Shown: positions 46,260-59,000 of the stretch, one piece after another | Numbering within the stretch: position 1 is the stretch's first letter | Layout of the letters: each line of letters opens with the position of its first letter | From: Armigeres subalbatus | Lineage: Eukaryota; Arthropoda; Insecta; Diptera; Culicidae | Direction of reading: 5' to 3' | DNA: 64,000 nt | Assembly (NCBI RefSeq): GCF_024139115.2 | Contig: NW_026942444.1 | Span: 62,001 to 126,000, forward strand | Translations under genes and position numbers: made by a program | Notes under the pieces: generated by a model | Databases searched by the model: none | The model's input: the letters and a program-made list of their open reading frames with translations, nothing else | Told to the model about the DNA's origin: nothing

Positions 46260-48917
46260 TTATTTTATTTATCATCAGACTAAGGACGGAGTGGCCTGTG
46301 CTGCACTTAAAAGACTTCTCCATTCAGCTCGGTTCATGACTGCACTTCGCCAACCACGCAGTCTGCGGAGGGTCCGCAAGTCGTCCTCCACCTGATCGAT
46401 CCACCTTGCCCGCTGTGCACCTCGCCTTCTTGTTCCCGTCGGATCGTTGTCGAGAACCATTTTCACCGGATTACTGTCCGACATTCTGGCTACGTGCCCG
46501 GCCCACCGCAGTCTTCCGATTTTCGCAGTGTGAACGATGGATGGTTCTCCCAACAGCTGATGCAACTCGTGGTTCATTCGCCTCCTCCACGTACCGTCCG
46601 CCATCTGCAACCCACCATAGATGGTACGCAACACTTTCCTTTCGAAAACTCCCAGTGCGCGTTGGTCCTCCACGAGCATCGTCCAGGTCTCGTGTCCGTA
46701 GAGAACTACCGGTCTTATAAGCGTTTTGTAGATAGTCAGTTTGGTACGGCGGCGAACTCTATTCGATCGAAGCGTCTTGCGGAGTCCAAAGTACGTACGA
46801 TTTCCAGCCACTATGCGTCTCCGAATTTCTCTGCTGGTATCGTTATCGGCGGTCACCAGTGAGCCCAAGTACACGAATTCTTCAACCACCTCGATTTCGT
46901 CACCACCGATAGAAACTCGTGGTGGGTGGCTCACATTGACCTCTCTTGAGCCTCTTCCTATCATGTACTTCGTCTTCGACGTGTTGATGACTAGTCCAAT
47001 CCGTTTAGCTTCGCTTTTCAGTCTGATGTAGGCTTCCTCCATCCTCTCAAAGTTACGTGCCATGATATCAATGTCGTCGGCGAAACCAAATAACTGGACG
47101 GACTTCGTGAAAATCGTACCACTCGTGTCAATCCCTGCCCTTCGTATTACTCCCTCCAAAGCGATGTTGAATAGCAAACACGAAAGACCATCACCTTGCC
47201 GTAACCCTCTCCGGGTTTCGAAGGGACTCGAGAATGCCCCTGAAACTCGAACTACGTACATCACCCGATCCATCGTCGCCTTGATCAACCGTATCAGTTT
47301 ATCCGGAAATCCGTTTTCGTGCATTAGCTGCCATAGCTGGTCCCGATCGATTGTATCATATGCGGCTTTGAAGTCGATAAATAGATGATGTGTGGGCACG
47401 TTGTATTCGCGGCATTTCTGCAATACCTGACCTATGGCGAACACCTGGTCTGTGGTAGAGGTTCACCCATAAATCCCGCCTGGTACTGCCCCACGAACTC
47501 TCTTGCAATTGGTGTTAGTCGACGGCATAAAATTTGGGAGAGTACCTTGTAGGCGGCGTTCAGCAATGTGATTGCGCGGTAGTTGCTACAATCCAGTTTA
47601 TCGCCCTTTTTGTAGATGGGACACACGACACCTTCCATCCACTCCTGCGGCAGAACCTCATCCTCCCAAACCTTGGTAATCACCCAAAGCAGCGCTTTAG
47701 CCAGTGCTTCACCACTGTGTTTAAACAGCTCTCCTGGTAGTTGGTCAACTCCAGGGGCTTTGTTGTTTTTCAGCCGGCCGATCTCCTCCTGGATTTCCTG
47801 GAGATTCGGAGCCGGAAGTCGCATGTCCTGCGCGCGTGCTCCTAGGTTCATTACCATACCGCCACCGTTGTCTGCCATATCGCCATTCAGGTGCTCTTCG
47901 TAGTGCTGTCGCCACCTTTGGATCACCTCACGCTCGTTCGTAAGAACGTTCCCGTTTATGTCCTTTCACATATCAGGCTGTGGCACGTGGCCCTTACGTG
48001 AACGGTTTAACTTCTCATAGAACTTTCGTGTGTTATTAGCGCGGTACAGTTGCTCCGTCTCTTCACGGTCTCGATCTTCCTGCTGGCGCTTTTTCCTCTG
48101 GAAAATCGAGTTTTGTCTGTTCCGCGTCCGTTTATATCGTGCCTCGTTCGCCCTCGTGCGGTATTGCAGCAATCTCATCCATGCTGCATTCTTCTCTTCT
48201 ACTAACTGCTCACACTCGTCGTCATACCAGTCATTTCTTTGATCCGAGGGCACCGTGCCAAGTGCAGCGGTTGCGGTGCTACCAATGGCGGATCGAATAT
48301 CTCTCCAGCCTTCTTCAAGAGACGCTGCGTCTAGCTGCTCTTCCGCTGGGAGTGCCACTTCCAGCTGCTGCGCGTATTCTTGGGCTAGTCTACCGTCTTG
48401 TAGCCGCCCAATGTTAAGCCGCGGCGTCCGACTTCGACGCGTGTTGTACACCGTCGAGAGTTTTGAGCGCAGGCATACTGCAACGAGGTAGTGGTCGGAT
48501 TCAATATTCGCACTGCGATAAGTGCGGACGTTCGTGATGTCGGAGAAGAATTTACTATCGATTAGAACGTGATCGATTTGGCCTTGTGGATATTTTTGCG
48601 GGGAAAGAAGGTGCTTCAGACTACCATTCCGCGGGAGGCTGCGAAGTTTATGCATCGTTGACCGTTATCATTCAATACGGTGTGCAGACTATCCGGTCCG
48701 ATGACCGGTCTATACATTTCCTCCCTTCCTACCTGTGCGTTCATGTCACCGATGACGATTTTGACGTGGGCATCCATCGTATGTCTGCTCCAGCTGTGCG
48801 TAGAATGCTTCTTTCGCGTCGTCGGGTCTCCCTTCGTGTGAGTAGTGCACGTTGATGATGCTATAGTTGAAGAAACGGCCTTTAATCTTCAGCTTGCACA
48901 TCATTGCGTTGAGGGCT
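46260..48917 (-). mobile_element. RTE-like non-LTR retrotransposon, 5' truncated
   Basis: Same lineage as 26139-29734 but a different family. The - strand frames from ~48905 to 46275 carry endonuclease remnants, PQGQIDHVLIDSKFFSDITN, the linker (NDWYDDECEQLVEEKNAAW, NNTRKFYEKLNRSRKG), RT blocks and the C-terminal region. The 3' end is AT-rich (AAATAAAATAAAA on the - strand). The 5' end stops abruptly at ~48917 beside the BEL/Pao fragment. No target duplication resolved. Confidence 0.75.
46275..48655 (-). pseudogene. RTE-like ORF (endonuclease end + reverse transcriptase)
   Basis: A 389-codon open stretch (47444-46275) holds LFIDFKAAYDTIDRDQLW, the block LRQGDGLSCLLFNIALEGV and the catalytic FGFADDIDIMA. 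It continues through INTSKTKYMIG, HETWTMLVEDQRALGVFERK and RWAGHVARMSD to a normal C-terminus. Upstream, joined by frameshifts, is 47926-47432 (NNKAPGVDQLPGELFKH, SNYRAITLLNAAYKVL, FVGQYQAGF) and 48655-47966 (endonuclease C-terminus). Unusually long intact RT for this window, so probably the younger RTE copy. It is still broken near 47440 and 47950 and lacks the N-terminus. Confidence 0.85.
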
Positions 48918-48949
48918 TACATGGTCTTCTTCTGTTCCTTGCACACTCC

Positions 48950-50740
48950 TTGCTTGCCTTAATCGAAACCCAATTCTCACTATCTACACTGTAGGAATAA
49001 CTATCATTTAATAATTGGATCGTTCTATGCGTTTATGAGATATTTACCCGGTCGAAGCAAATAAACAATAAAAAGATCGCCAGAGGCCGTTATCCTTAAT
49101 ATAGAGCCACGATAGTTACAAATCTAATGGTAATAAATTTCATGAATATGTATTCATTTTTAGCACAGTTAACCTAAGTTTTGGATTTCAACAAACCATA
49201 TATCTTTTCCGTACCGTTAATAACAGAAACTCTATCTATCTGCGGCGGCGTAAAGTTAGTCTCGTCAGTATCGAGCAATGTATGCTGGTTTGGTAAACTA
49301 ATAGTGAAATTCAATATAAACTTTCATTTCTGCGTATACAACGAGCACGTTGGAATTAATTTTACGAAAACAGCGTTCGGTTGGTTAACAATAGGACGAC
49401 AGGTTACCGCATTCCGCTATACCTCATTCGCAATCGTCCGATTTGACATGTGTCAAGCGATGTGAAGTGTGGCCAGAACACTCCCCTCCCCGTGAATTCG
49501 GTGGGATGACCGAAGGATTCTCGCTGGATTCACAGTTGTCGAAAATCTCCATTACCGCAAGTTTTACTACTGGCCGCTTGAATCTTCCTGATGCAGTCTT
49601 CACGACGGCCTGGCGTATTCGTCCGTCTTTGTTGAAAAACACTTCTTCTACTCTTCCTCGTACCCAAGACCTCCTATTTCCTTCCGTAATGTAGACCAGG
49701 TCGCCAACGTTTACCGGTTTTGTGTCGCAGAACCATTTAGACCTTTTATTCATCGTAGGAAAATACTCTTTTAGCCATCGATCCCAAATAGCGTCTGATA
49801 GATATTGAGATCGTTTGTAACTGTTGCGGAGAGCTTCTCCCAAACTTACTGGAGTCCTCAATGGGTCATGTGCGCCCGATGAATTTCCAAAAATGAAATG
49901 ATTTGGCGTTAGAGCTTCAGTGCCACCTGATGCTTGAGGCATATACGTAAGAGGTCGCGAATTGATAAAGCTTTCTGTTTCAGCCAACACTGTTTGCAAG
50001 ATTTCATCATTGAGTTTTCTTCCATCATCCAGGGCCCGCATGCCTTCCTTCACGCTTCGCACCATGCGCTCCCATACACCACCCATATGGGGCGCCCCAG
50101 GAGGGTTAAACGTCCACTTAGTTTTAGCGTCTGTAAACGTGTCAGCACAGTCGATGTTGATTTTTCTTATTTGATCTGCTAATATCCGACTGGCACCAAG
50201 AAAATTGGTACCGTTGTCAGAAAATATCTCCACAGGCGAACCCCTTTTGCGCACAAATCGCCGAATTGCCATCACGCATGACGATGTTGACAGCTCAAAC
50301 GCTACCTCAAGGTGTACAGCGCGGACAACAAGACAGGTAAAAACGGCCACGTACCTTTTTTCTTTGCGCCTTCCTACGACCACTTCTAGTGGACCTAGAT
50401 AATCAACGCCAACATAACTAAAAGGCCGAATATGAGTTGTTAGTCGTTGCGCTGGTAAAGGTGCCATACGTGGTGATTGTGGTTTAGCCTTCAAGATTTT
50501 ACACCGTTGACATTGTTTTACCACTTTGTCGATAATGGCTCGAAGATTGAAGATCTCGAACTTTTGTCGAACTTCATTCACCACGGTTTCTCGATTAGCG
50601 TGGCCATAGCGACGATGATAATAATCCATGTTTTGGCATGATTATGGGGAACCGAGCATCAAATGAGGCGTATTTAGCATACGCAGTTCGTCCTTCTACC
50701 GTTGAGCAACTCCGTCGCTACAAAGACCTTCAACAATCCG
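48950..50740 (-). mobile_element. BEL/Pao LTR retrotransposon, 3' part with probable LTR
   Basis: The 401-codon integrase ORF (50629-49424) is followed on the - strand by ~500 bp of non-coding sequence starting TGTTCTGGCCACACTTC (~49487). This could be the 3' LTR, overlapping the end of the ORF. No second LTR is present in the window, so the element is truncated on its 5' side near 50740, where it meets a non-LTR fragment. The LTR end near 48950 is a guess. Confidence 0.6.
49424..50629 (-). pseudogene. BEL/Pao integrase and C-terminal region
   Basis: The zinc-binding region includes YYHRRYGHANRETVVNE and CQRCKILKAK (HHCC type). The DDE core shows VDYLGPLEVVVGR (first Asp), EIFSDNGTNFLGASR (second Asp) and GVWERMVRSVKEGM (Glu). 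Downstream are TYMPQASGGTEALTPNHF and the C-terminal segment WFCDTKPVNVGDLVYITEGN, typical of BEL/Pao polyproteins. The frame extends upstream (FDARFPIIMPKHG) through a frameshift at ~50640. Integrase would insert cDNA into the host genome. Without gag, protease and RT this is a fragment of a polyprotein. Confidence 0.85.
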
Positions 50741-50829
50741 AACAGGAGGGATCGTCAAGCCCTTGGACATAGTCCCTGCTATAGTATCAAAGCATGTTTA
50801 ATTGCTCCGGGTGAATTCGTAGAGAGTCG

Positions 50830-51545
50830 GTGTTGTAAACAGCCTTGAAGAACTTTGCGAAGAGTTCAGCTGAGTCGGAGACTTCGAGGCCAGTTTAGTC
50901 ACCAAAAGACATATCCAGCGCCAGAAATAAGAAGCATCTGATCTGATGGATCTTCAACTCGAAAAAATGTATTCACGGAAAGAGCAGGACAAACAATTGT
51001 CATATTCTGCTTTAAGCATCCGAAGAACTGTCTTGTTTTCATCAGAACGGTGTCGAAGAAAACGTCGGCGAGCTTTACGAAGAACGTTTCGCCGGTGTCG
51101 AATCTCGGCTTTCCACCATGGATGGTTGTACGAATTCCGAGGACAGTTTCTTCGGAATGGAGTGTGTCAATCAATTACCTATACCGAAGCCGTTTTTCTG
51201 GTATCAGCGTTGCGGACAAGTTCCTCCTAGTTTATCAAGCGTAACTCTTTTATGGTGATAGTATCGTAATAGCAGCGTTTGAAGGCGAGATTTTGGTCTG
51301 CTGCGCTGGAGTTCGGGCTCCGCTGTGCACTTAGTGACGTAGAACGTAGAAAAAAACGATATGTTGTGTCGGTCAGATGGCAAGATCGTAACTGGGGCTT
51401 CGATCAACTCAATTTCCTTACTTACAAAACCTAAGTCAAAAACTCTGCTTTCGGAAATACGAACATCACAAATTTGATGCAGTCCGCTTGCAATCATGTT
51501 TTCAGTGAATACATGTAGGTAAGAATCGATATCTTCATCGTATGA
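50830..51545 (-). pseudogene. Non-LTR retrotransposon fragment (endonuclease-RT linker)
   Basis: The - strand frames, joined across shifts, read RVFDLGFVSKEIELIEAPV then ILPSDRH (endonuclease C-terminus). They continue with WWKAEIRHRRNVLRKARRRF, LKAEYDNCLSCSFREYI and EVSDSAELFAKFFKAVYNTD, the linker before RT in R1/CR1-like elements. RT blocks are missing because the BEL/Pao fragment starts there. Clade not resolved. Confidence 0.6.
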
Positions 51546-51828
51546 CCGCTATGACAAACCTGGGAAAACTGCGCCTTTTCTCTGATAAATTGGTAATTAA
51601 ATTTGCGTCTCTATTAGGATTTTATGGCGAAATTAGTATTATATTTAGGAACTGCAGCAGCCAATTAGTTCAAAGCATAACACATACGAATGTAGTTCGA
51701 ACCATGCTACGAGTCAAACACGTCACGCCACGTCATGCTACACGTCAAACGCCTTCAAACGCCGTTTACTGAAAGAGATTTGAATAGTAAATTATTATAT
51801 TTTGGAAAGAATTGGCAGGTTTCGGAAT

Positions 51829-51978
51829 ATTTAAGCCCGCATTCCACTGTTTGTCATATTGACAAATATTTGTCAAGTTGATCCGGACATCTATCAGACT
51901 GATTAGAAATCGACATGGATTTCAGGCTGGCTTGACAAATATTTGTCATCATGACAAACAGTGTACTGAGGGCTTTAT
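51829..51978. mobile_element. MITE with TTTGTCAT..TGACAAATATTTG termini
   Basis: Inner inverted repeats CACTGTTTGTCAT (51845) and inverse ending at 51962 are perfect. Outer TAAGCCCGCATTC / inverse of TGAGGGCTTTATA extend them. ~118-150 bp depending on the boundary. A palindromic core GACAAATATTTGTC occurs at both ends. Older relative at 16043-16205. Confidence 0.55.
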
Positions 51979-52084
51979 AAATATATCACGTTTTAAATGT
52001 TTAGAATGACAAAAGGCCTAAACAACTTATCCGAAGGCTCTCTTAAATTATAGTGCAGAGAGCATTAGGATAGGTTGTTTATAA

Positions 52085-52250
52085 GGGAGCATCCAGAAAA
52101 TAACGTAACGCTTAGATGGGGGAGGGGGGTTTCGCGAAGTGTGACAATCAATACACAATTTTGGGATGCTTCATACAAAAAGTGTGTCATAGGGGAGAGC
52201 GACGGTTGAAAAAAGCCAATTTTTGCGTTACGTAATTAATGGATCTTCCC
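52085..52250. mobile_element. MITE with TAA target duplication
   Basis: 166-bp element with TIRs GGGAGCATCCAGAAAATAAC / inverse of GTAATTAATGGATCTTCCC, flanked by TAA (52082-52084 and 52251-52253). A 3-bp TAA/TWA target fits the mosquito m3bp group. Related to 1953-2122. Confidence 0.65.
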
Positions 52251-52945
52251 TAATTCTATTAATTTTAAACATTCAAAACTTTAGATATTTATAAATACAT
52301 ATTCCGAAACCTTACAATCCTCCCAAATTCTAATAACTACCTCTCAACCATCAAAAGGCATATTTCGCGTGATTGCAGTCGATTAGCAACTGCTACGGTT
52401 GTTTCCATCAACTATGTAAAGGCAAAACTTTATGGACTCGTTTCCCAATCGGCCACGCTGTATCGCTGTTTAGTTAGTTATTGTTTATTTTATGACAGTC
52501 TGGAAGGCATTTCCGTCGAAACGCAATGTGAGCAGCGCTGTGAATTTGCTCGTTAGACAGTGGCGGTTGAAAAAAATAGCCCATACTGGGTCATGTTCAG
52601 ATGTTCCCAATCGTTATGCCGGCACTGAATATTTCTTTGACTCTTCTATTGAACCCGGTTATGGTTGCATATTACGGTAGAGTGGTATGTTATAAATGGC
52701 TTTCAAGGACAACGAAACTATTTGGCAAATCGTTATCGATATCCTAAGGAGAGCTTTTTTCGGTTCGAATGGGTTAGTTGCCTTTAGTCAAAGCAAAGGA
52801 AAGCATCCACAATGAGAAACTGTTTTCAAGAAGTATTGGCCGAACTGGACAAGGATACGGAACAGTTGTTGGCTACGTTGGAGGTTCACATTTCAAATTA
52901 ATTTCTCTACGCTACCTACCAAGATTTTGTGTTTTTCAATTCCAG

Positions 52946-53722
52946 GTGCGTACGGAGCGCAACAAAGCACGGGAGGAATCCAAACAATTACGCGGCAGTC
53001 TGGAAGCGGCCATCAAGGAATCGAATTCCTACAAGCGGGAAAAATGTGAACTGGAAATGCAAATCACCCAGCTCAAGAAGGAAATGGAAAAGGTCCACAT
53101 GTTGATGATGAAACACGCCGGTCAGTTCAACAAGGCCAGTCTGGACGCTGCTGATGAACCGGAACGGGACGGGAGAGATAACAACTGCTCGCCGGATATA
53201 TCCTCCGATGGGCTGAAGAACGTTAACAGCGAAGATGGACTGGTGACAAAGGTGAACAATTTACCCGATGACAGTGGTCAGGACGATTTGGATATCGAGG
53301 AGTACATCCTGCAGGGTGGTGCCATGCCGAAACATTCCGTAGAGTTTAAGGACAAGAGTGATGTGATGGCCGAGGAGAGAAGACTGATTCAGCAGCTGTC
53401 GAAGGATGATTACGACGAGGATTATCTTCTGCAGAAGATATCGATGCTGCAGATAAGGTTAGATGACGCCCAAAAGACGATCCAGATTGAGCGGGAGGAG
53501 AAGAACAGTATTCATAAGAATTTTGAGAAGTTCCGACTGGATATGCAGGAGCTGAGGGATAAGTGCGAGGAGCTGCGAGCAGCGAAGCAAGATGCTGTGA
53601 GGGAACTACTAACGTTACAAGAGCAGCATCGAGTGGAGATGAGAATTACTAACAATTCTATGCAAGAGGAGGTGGCTGCCAGGGAAACTCTGGAGAGGCG
53701 ACTGTGCGAGCTAAGGACTGAG
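52946..53722 (+). CDS. CCDC102A: CCDC102A-like protein, exon 3 (residues 70-328)
   Basis: 777 bp, phase 0 on both sides. Acceptor ttccag, donor gtagga at 53723. It begins VRTERNKAREESKQLRGSLE, directly continuing exon 2 (WSK|VRTERNKARE), as in vertebrate CCDC102A. Heptad-rich coiled coil is followed by an acidic, Ser/Asp-rich spacer (~residues 125-185, with DDSGQDDLDIEEYILQGGAM) and a second coiled coil (LLQKISMLQIRLDDAQKTIQ to the end). The acidic spacer is a likely disordered hinge. No catalytic domain. Confidence 0.92.
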
Positions 53723-53780
53723 GTAGGACAAACAGCTAATTAAATTAAAGCGAAAGTGGTAAATTGTAGGTCTATTGTAG

Positions 53781-54324
<544 letters not shown>

Positions 54325-54478
54325 GTTAGTGTTTTTCAACTGTTTTATTTTGATTTAGGATTAGTAGTTTGTTGGTTATTATTTTCACACAAAACACTAC
54401 CCTTTTCTTTGGGACGCTGCTGACGCATTCTAAATTATTCACCCCTGCTTGAAATAACTAACACTAACCGAAATCCAG

Positions 54479-55217
54479 TGGTAGCCCAAAAACACTACAG
54501 GACCTGGGGAACTACAAATCTACTAACAAGTCTAACTTCACCTCCAACTCCAACTACAAACCGAACATAAACGATCTCAAGCAGCTGTTCGATTCGCGCC
54601 ACTACAACGACCGCCAGCTGCAATCGAAATCCCGCTCCGCCGGAACAACGGAAACTCAACCCTCATTTCTGTCCGGATCATACTACGATGCCAAGCCCAC
54701 CTACATCGATGGCGATTCTCCTTATGAGAGCAAAGATAAATCCCTAAACAACATGTTCGACTTCGAGCGTGCCAAGCAAAAGTTTGACAACATCTCCCGG
54801 TCGGCCGTTTCCGGTGCCAGTGGAGCCGCTCTTCCAAACTCCAGACGTTCTTCCTCCGGCCAGAACGGTCTCAAGTCCCAGTCGGGATCGGTTTCCGGAA
54901 TACCCAAGCGTCAATCCAACACCCCATCGGGGTCCACCGCTGGGTCCGGTGCGCCAATGGCGGGATCGTACTATGACTGTAACAATTTTTCCGACAATCG
55001 AAACGAGGACAGTATTCCGCTGCTGTCGTCGTCGGCCAAACAGCACACGTCTTCCGGCGGGGCGGCGATCAACGATTCGGTTCCGTTCTTCGATAACGAT
55101 ATGCCGGTAAAGGTGGCTGGCGGGAGTGGTGGTACGGGTGGAGTTGGTACCAAGCTGAACATAACCAAGATGAATAACATCAATCTGGATGCGCTGAAGG
55201 TGTCCGAGGATGATACG
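54479..55217 (+). CDS. CCDC102A: CCDC102A-like protein, exon 6 (residues 490-736), insect-type extension
   Basis: 739 bp. Acceptor atccag ends at 54478, completing a Ser codon; donor gtaagt at 55218 in phase 0, so coding continues beyond the window. The composition switches to Ser/Asn/Gly/Lys-rich, with no coiled coil: SGSPKTLQDLGNYKSTNKSN, NINDLKQLFDSRHYND, NNMFDFERAKQKFDNISRS, runs of GGSGGTGGVGTK, ending LDALKVSEDDT. Vertebrate CCDC102A (about 550 residues in all) has no comparable segment as I recall, so this is an added, probably disordered region. LKQLFD and FERAKQKFD may be short binding motifs (inference). The window does not show the stop codon. Confidence 0.85.
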
Positions 55218-56013
55218 GTAAGTAGGGGTTAGCTTGTTTTGGCGAAATGATCGGTTCTGCTTTTCGTTGTGACAGTTTTTGTAAATTATGGCGCTGAAAG
55301 TGGCTGCAGGTGTGGTACATCGATTCCATGAACCAATTCCAATTCGACTGTTTTACAAATTCATACCTAACTAAATTCATTTACGAACCTATTTAATGGC
55401 AATGCAAATACCATCTTTATTAGCCCATTCAATCTAAATTCATATTCCATTAAAATCAAACCCACTCCAGTCTGAACCGTATCCAGATGACTTCTTTTTT
55501 ATTTCCTGTCCATGTTGAATTGAAGAAGAGATTTGATTCAATCAATATTTTCCATAACAAGATCCAAATAAATTGAATGAGAATCCAATTCTGCCCGAGG
55601 CCATATCAATCTGCATCTAATCTCCTACTTCTTTTTTTTATCTTTCGTTTATTTTGGAGGCTTAATTGTCGTGAAGCGTTACGGAGCCGAAATCAAGTTT
55701 AACAATTCATTTCTTAAATCTTATACATAATGTTAGTTTTGGGGAACCGAAAGACTCGCGGTTTGGTCGAGGTTAGGGAATACAATAATATAGTAGGAAA
55801 GGAAAGGAATTTAGGGTGCTTAAGTAATTAGGTTGTTGATGTTCACATAGTTGACATTCTTGGCGATGTTTCACATCTGTAACGGGACAAACATTTTTTT
55901 GGGAGACAACAATGAGAGGAAGACATACGAAAGGGGTTAACGACAGACATTGAAATGGACAACAAGAGGTACGACAGACAAGGGGGTGGGCAAACTAAGA
56001 TCACAACCGTACA

Positions 56014-59000
56014 TCAGCAACTTTCACAAATTGGTGGACGTGTATTCGGACATGTATTCGAGATCAAGGCCCGCCAACATTTCCCTAATAGGCTTTGGTT
56101 GTTTTCCTCGGACCCGAGATGTTCAGTTAATGCAGACCTGGGGCCGCGATTCTCCTCGCACGCCCATACGACATGATCAATGTCCTGAAAATCCTCGCCG
56201 CAAACACAGAGATTACTTTCCGAGAGCCCCACTCTGAAAAGATGTGCGTTTAAAGTGTAGTGATCGGACATTAGACGACACATGGGTCGAATGAAGTCTC
56301 GTCCTATATTCAATTTTTTGAACCATGGACGCTTCGACACGGGCGAATTGAATACAGCCATCTACCCAGCTCCCCATTTGTCCATTTCTGCTGCCAGCTG
56401 ATCAAGGTTTCCTGACGAACTAATGAGAAAAAAATCATCGAAGGTGATTTGCCGATCGTAAATATCACCTTTCCATAGCGCCCACCTTAGCCAAAGAGTC
56501 CGCTTTCTCATTTCCCGGGATCGAGCAATGAGAAGGGACCCAAGCCATGGTGATTGTGAATGACCGTTTTGATAAAGCACTCAAAGCTTTCCGTATCCCG
56601 GTTAGAAGATATGCTGAGTGCTTTACAGGTGTCATTGACCGAAGTCTCCATGGTACTTAGACTGTCGGTGAAGATAAAGAAGTGGAAGGGAGGAAGGGAT
56701 GCATATGCTCAAGTGAAAAGTGTACAGCAGCTAGCTCAGCGGTATACACGGAATAAGGCTCTTTCAGCTTAAAGTAGGCGCTTTAAAAACACCGAAACCA
56801 GTGGAGTCATCCATTTTTGACCCGTCTGTACAAATGCTTCTCTCGTCGCTGGCATGCCCGTATTTGCTTGCAAATAATGGAGGTATGACCTCCGCACGAA
56901 GAAATTAGCACGATTGGTGTCAACCGAAGATGGGCTTACCTCCAGCGTCATATACCAGTGGTAAATACTCATGAATCTAGTTTGAGGGTTTTGTTCGAGC
57001 AGCTTATCGAAATTTTCAATGACCAATGGATTGAGAACCTCACAGCGGATGAGGAACCAGAGCGATAATTCCGCGAAACGATCTGTCAGAGGAAGTACTC
57101 CCGCAAGTACTTCCAGACTTATCATATGAGTCGAATTCTTACAACCCAATGCGATACGGAGACAGCGCCCAGCCAACACAAAATCGCATATGTTAGCGAA
57201 TAAGGTGGAGGCGATATAGGCGCATTCTTCCATTTAACTGCATGCAAAGTGTACGTATATGGCCTCCACTTTATACTCTTATTCGCTATGATATACGATC
57301 TTGTGTTTGCTGGGCGGTACTGAATCCGTTGAAGCTTCAGCATGTGTGTTTTAGCCGCGGACTGGAAGCAGAAACTACAGTATTCGAGAACCGACAGAAT
57401 GGTTGTTCGGTACAACGTTATCGTTCGACACCAAGTTCCCGTTATCGTTCGCATGAAGTTGATTCTTTTCTGGCATTTTTGTGTCAGATACACAATATGC
57501 TTCCCAAAGGTACTTTTCGAGTCGAACCAGACCCCGAGGTATTTAGAAGACATGCTATGAGTGATTGCCTTACCCAACAGATGGAGCGGGAACTGTGCCG
57601 GCTTATGTTTTTTTTTTAAAGACAACTATCTCAGCTTTCTCCGGAGAGAATTCGATACCCAGCTTTAAGGCCCAAGTAGACAATTTTTCCAAAGTATCTT
57701 GCAATGGTCCTTGCGATCAATCGCTGTTGGCCCCAAAACGGATGCAACACAATCATCTGCAAGCTGTCTCAACGAGCAATTTGGCATGAGACATTCATCA
57801 ATGTCTCTGGCGTAAAAATTGTAAAGAAGAGGGCTCAAACATGAGCCCTGGCCCTGGGGGAGACCCATGTAGCTAATTCGTGAAGTTGCCGAGTCACCAT
57901 GAGAAAAACTCATACGCTTCTCTGACAACAAATTGTACAAATAGTTGTTCAAAATTGGTGAAAGGCCACACTCGTAGAGTTTGTCGGATAAGACATCGAC
58001 GCTGAATCAAAAGCCCCCTTAATGTCCAAAAACACTGAGCCCATTTGTTCTTTTTTAGCGAAGGTTAGCTGAATTTCTGAACGCAAGAAAGCAAGACAGT
58101 CGTTCGTTCCCTTACCCCTGCGGAAACCAAATTGTGTATCTGACAACAAACCATTCGATTCAATCCATTCGTCTAGCCGAAAGAGAATCATCTTCTCCAA
58201 CAGCTTCCGAAGACAGGACAACATCGCGATGGGGCGATACGAATTACAATCCGACGCGGGTTTTCCAGGCTTTTGGATGGCTATCACCCTCACTTGCCTC
58301 CAATCATCCGGAACAATGTTGCACTCCAGTAACTGGTTGAACAAGCTCAATTGGCGCCTCTTCGCGACATCTGGGAGGCTTTTGAGCAAATTGAACCTTA
58401 TTCTATCCATCCCTGGAGAAGAATTGTTACATGATAGGAGAGCAAGCGAGAATTCAATCATCGAAAAGGGCCGATCTATATCATCCCTGTCAGCAAAAGC
58501 ATCACGTGACCGCAACGAGCTTTCACGATCTTCGTTTACGGACGACGCATTGCCCGACGGTGCACAGAGTTTTCATTGAGGTCTCGCGTGATAAACCTTC
58601 AACAAAAGTGCGCCAATATCCACGTTTCTTCAGTTTGACCAGCTTCTTGAACTGGATCTCGAGCGCGATGTACCGTTTGTGAAGAACGATCGATCCATGT
58701 TTCCAAAATTCCTTAAACGCGTTGGATTTCTCACGATAGAGCTGTGTGCACGCGGTGTCCCACCACGGATTATGTGGTTTCCTACGAACCGAAGCTCCTG
58801 GCACCGGCCGGCGTTATGCATGGAGAGCGCTGTTAATAACCAACTGAGATAGAAACTGGTACTCTTCCCGCGGTGTAAGTGTTTCTATCGCATGTATGCC
58901 ATCAATGATAGCCTCCCCATATTTTCCCCAATCGATGTGCTTTGTGAGGTCATATGAGAGGTCGATAGAAGCGGATTGATTATGTCCATTGGAAATTAAA

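Noticed and set aside
52778..52945. Upstream extension of the 321-codon frame before exon 3
   Set aside because: Conserved CCDC102 sequence starts exactly at the AG acceptor (52945/52946). The preceding residues have no similarity and exon 2 joins in frame at that point.
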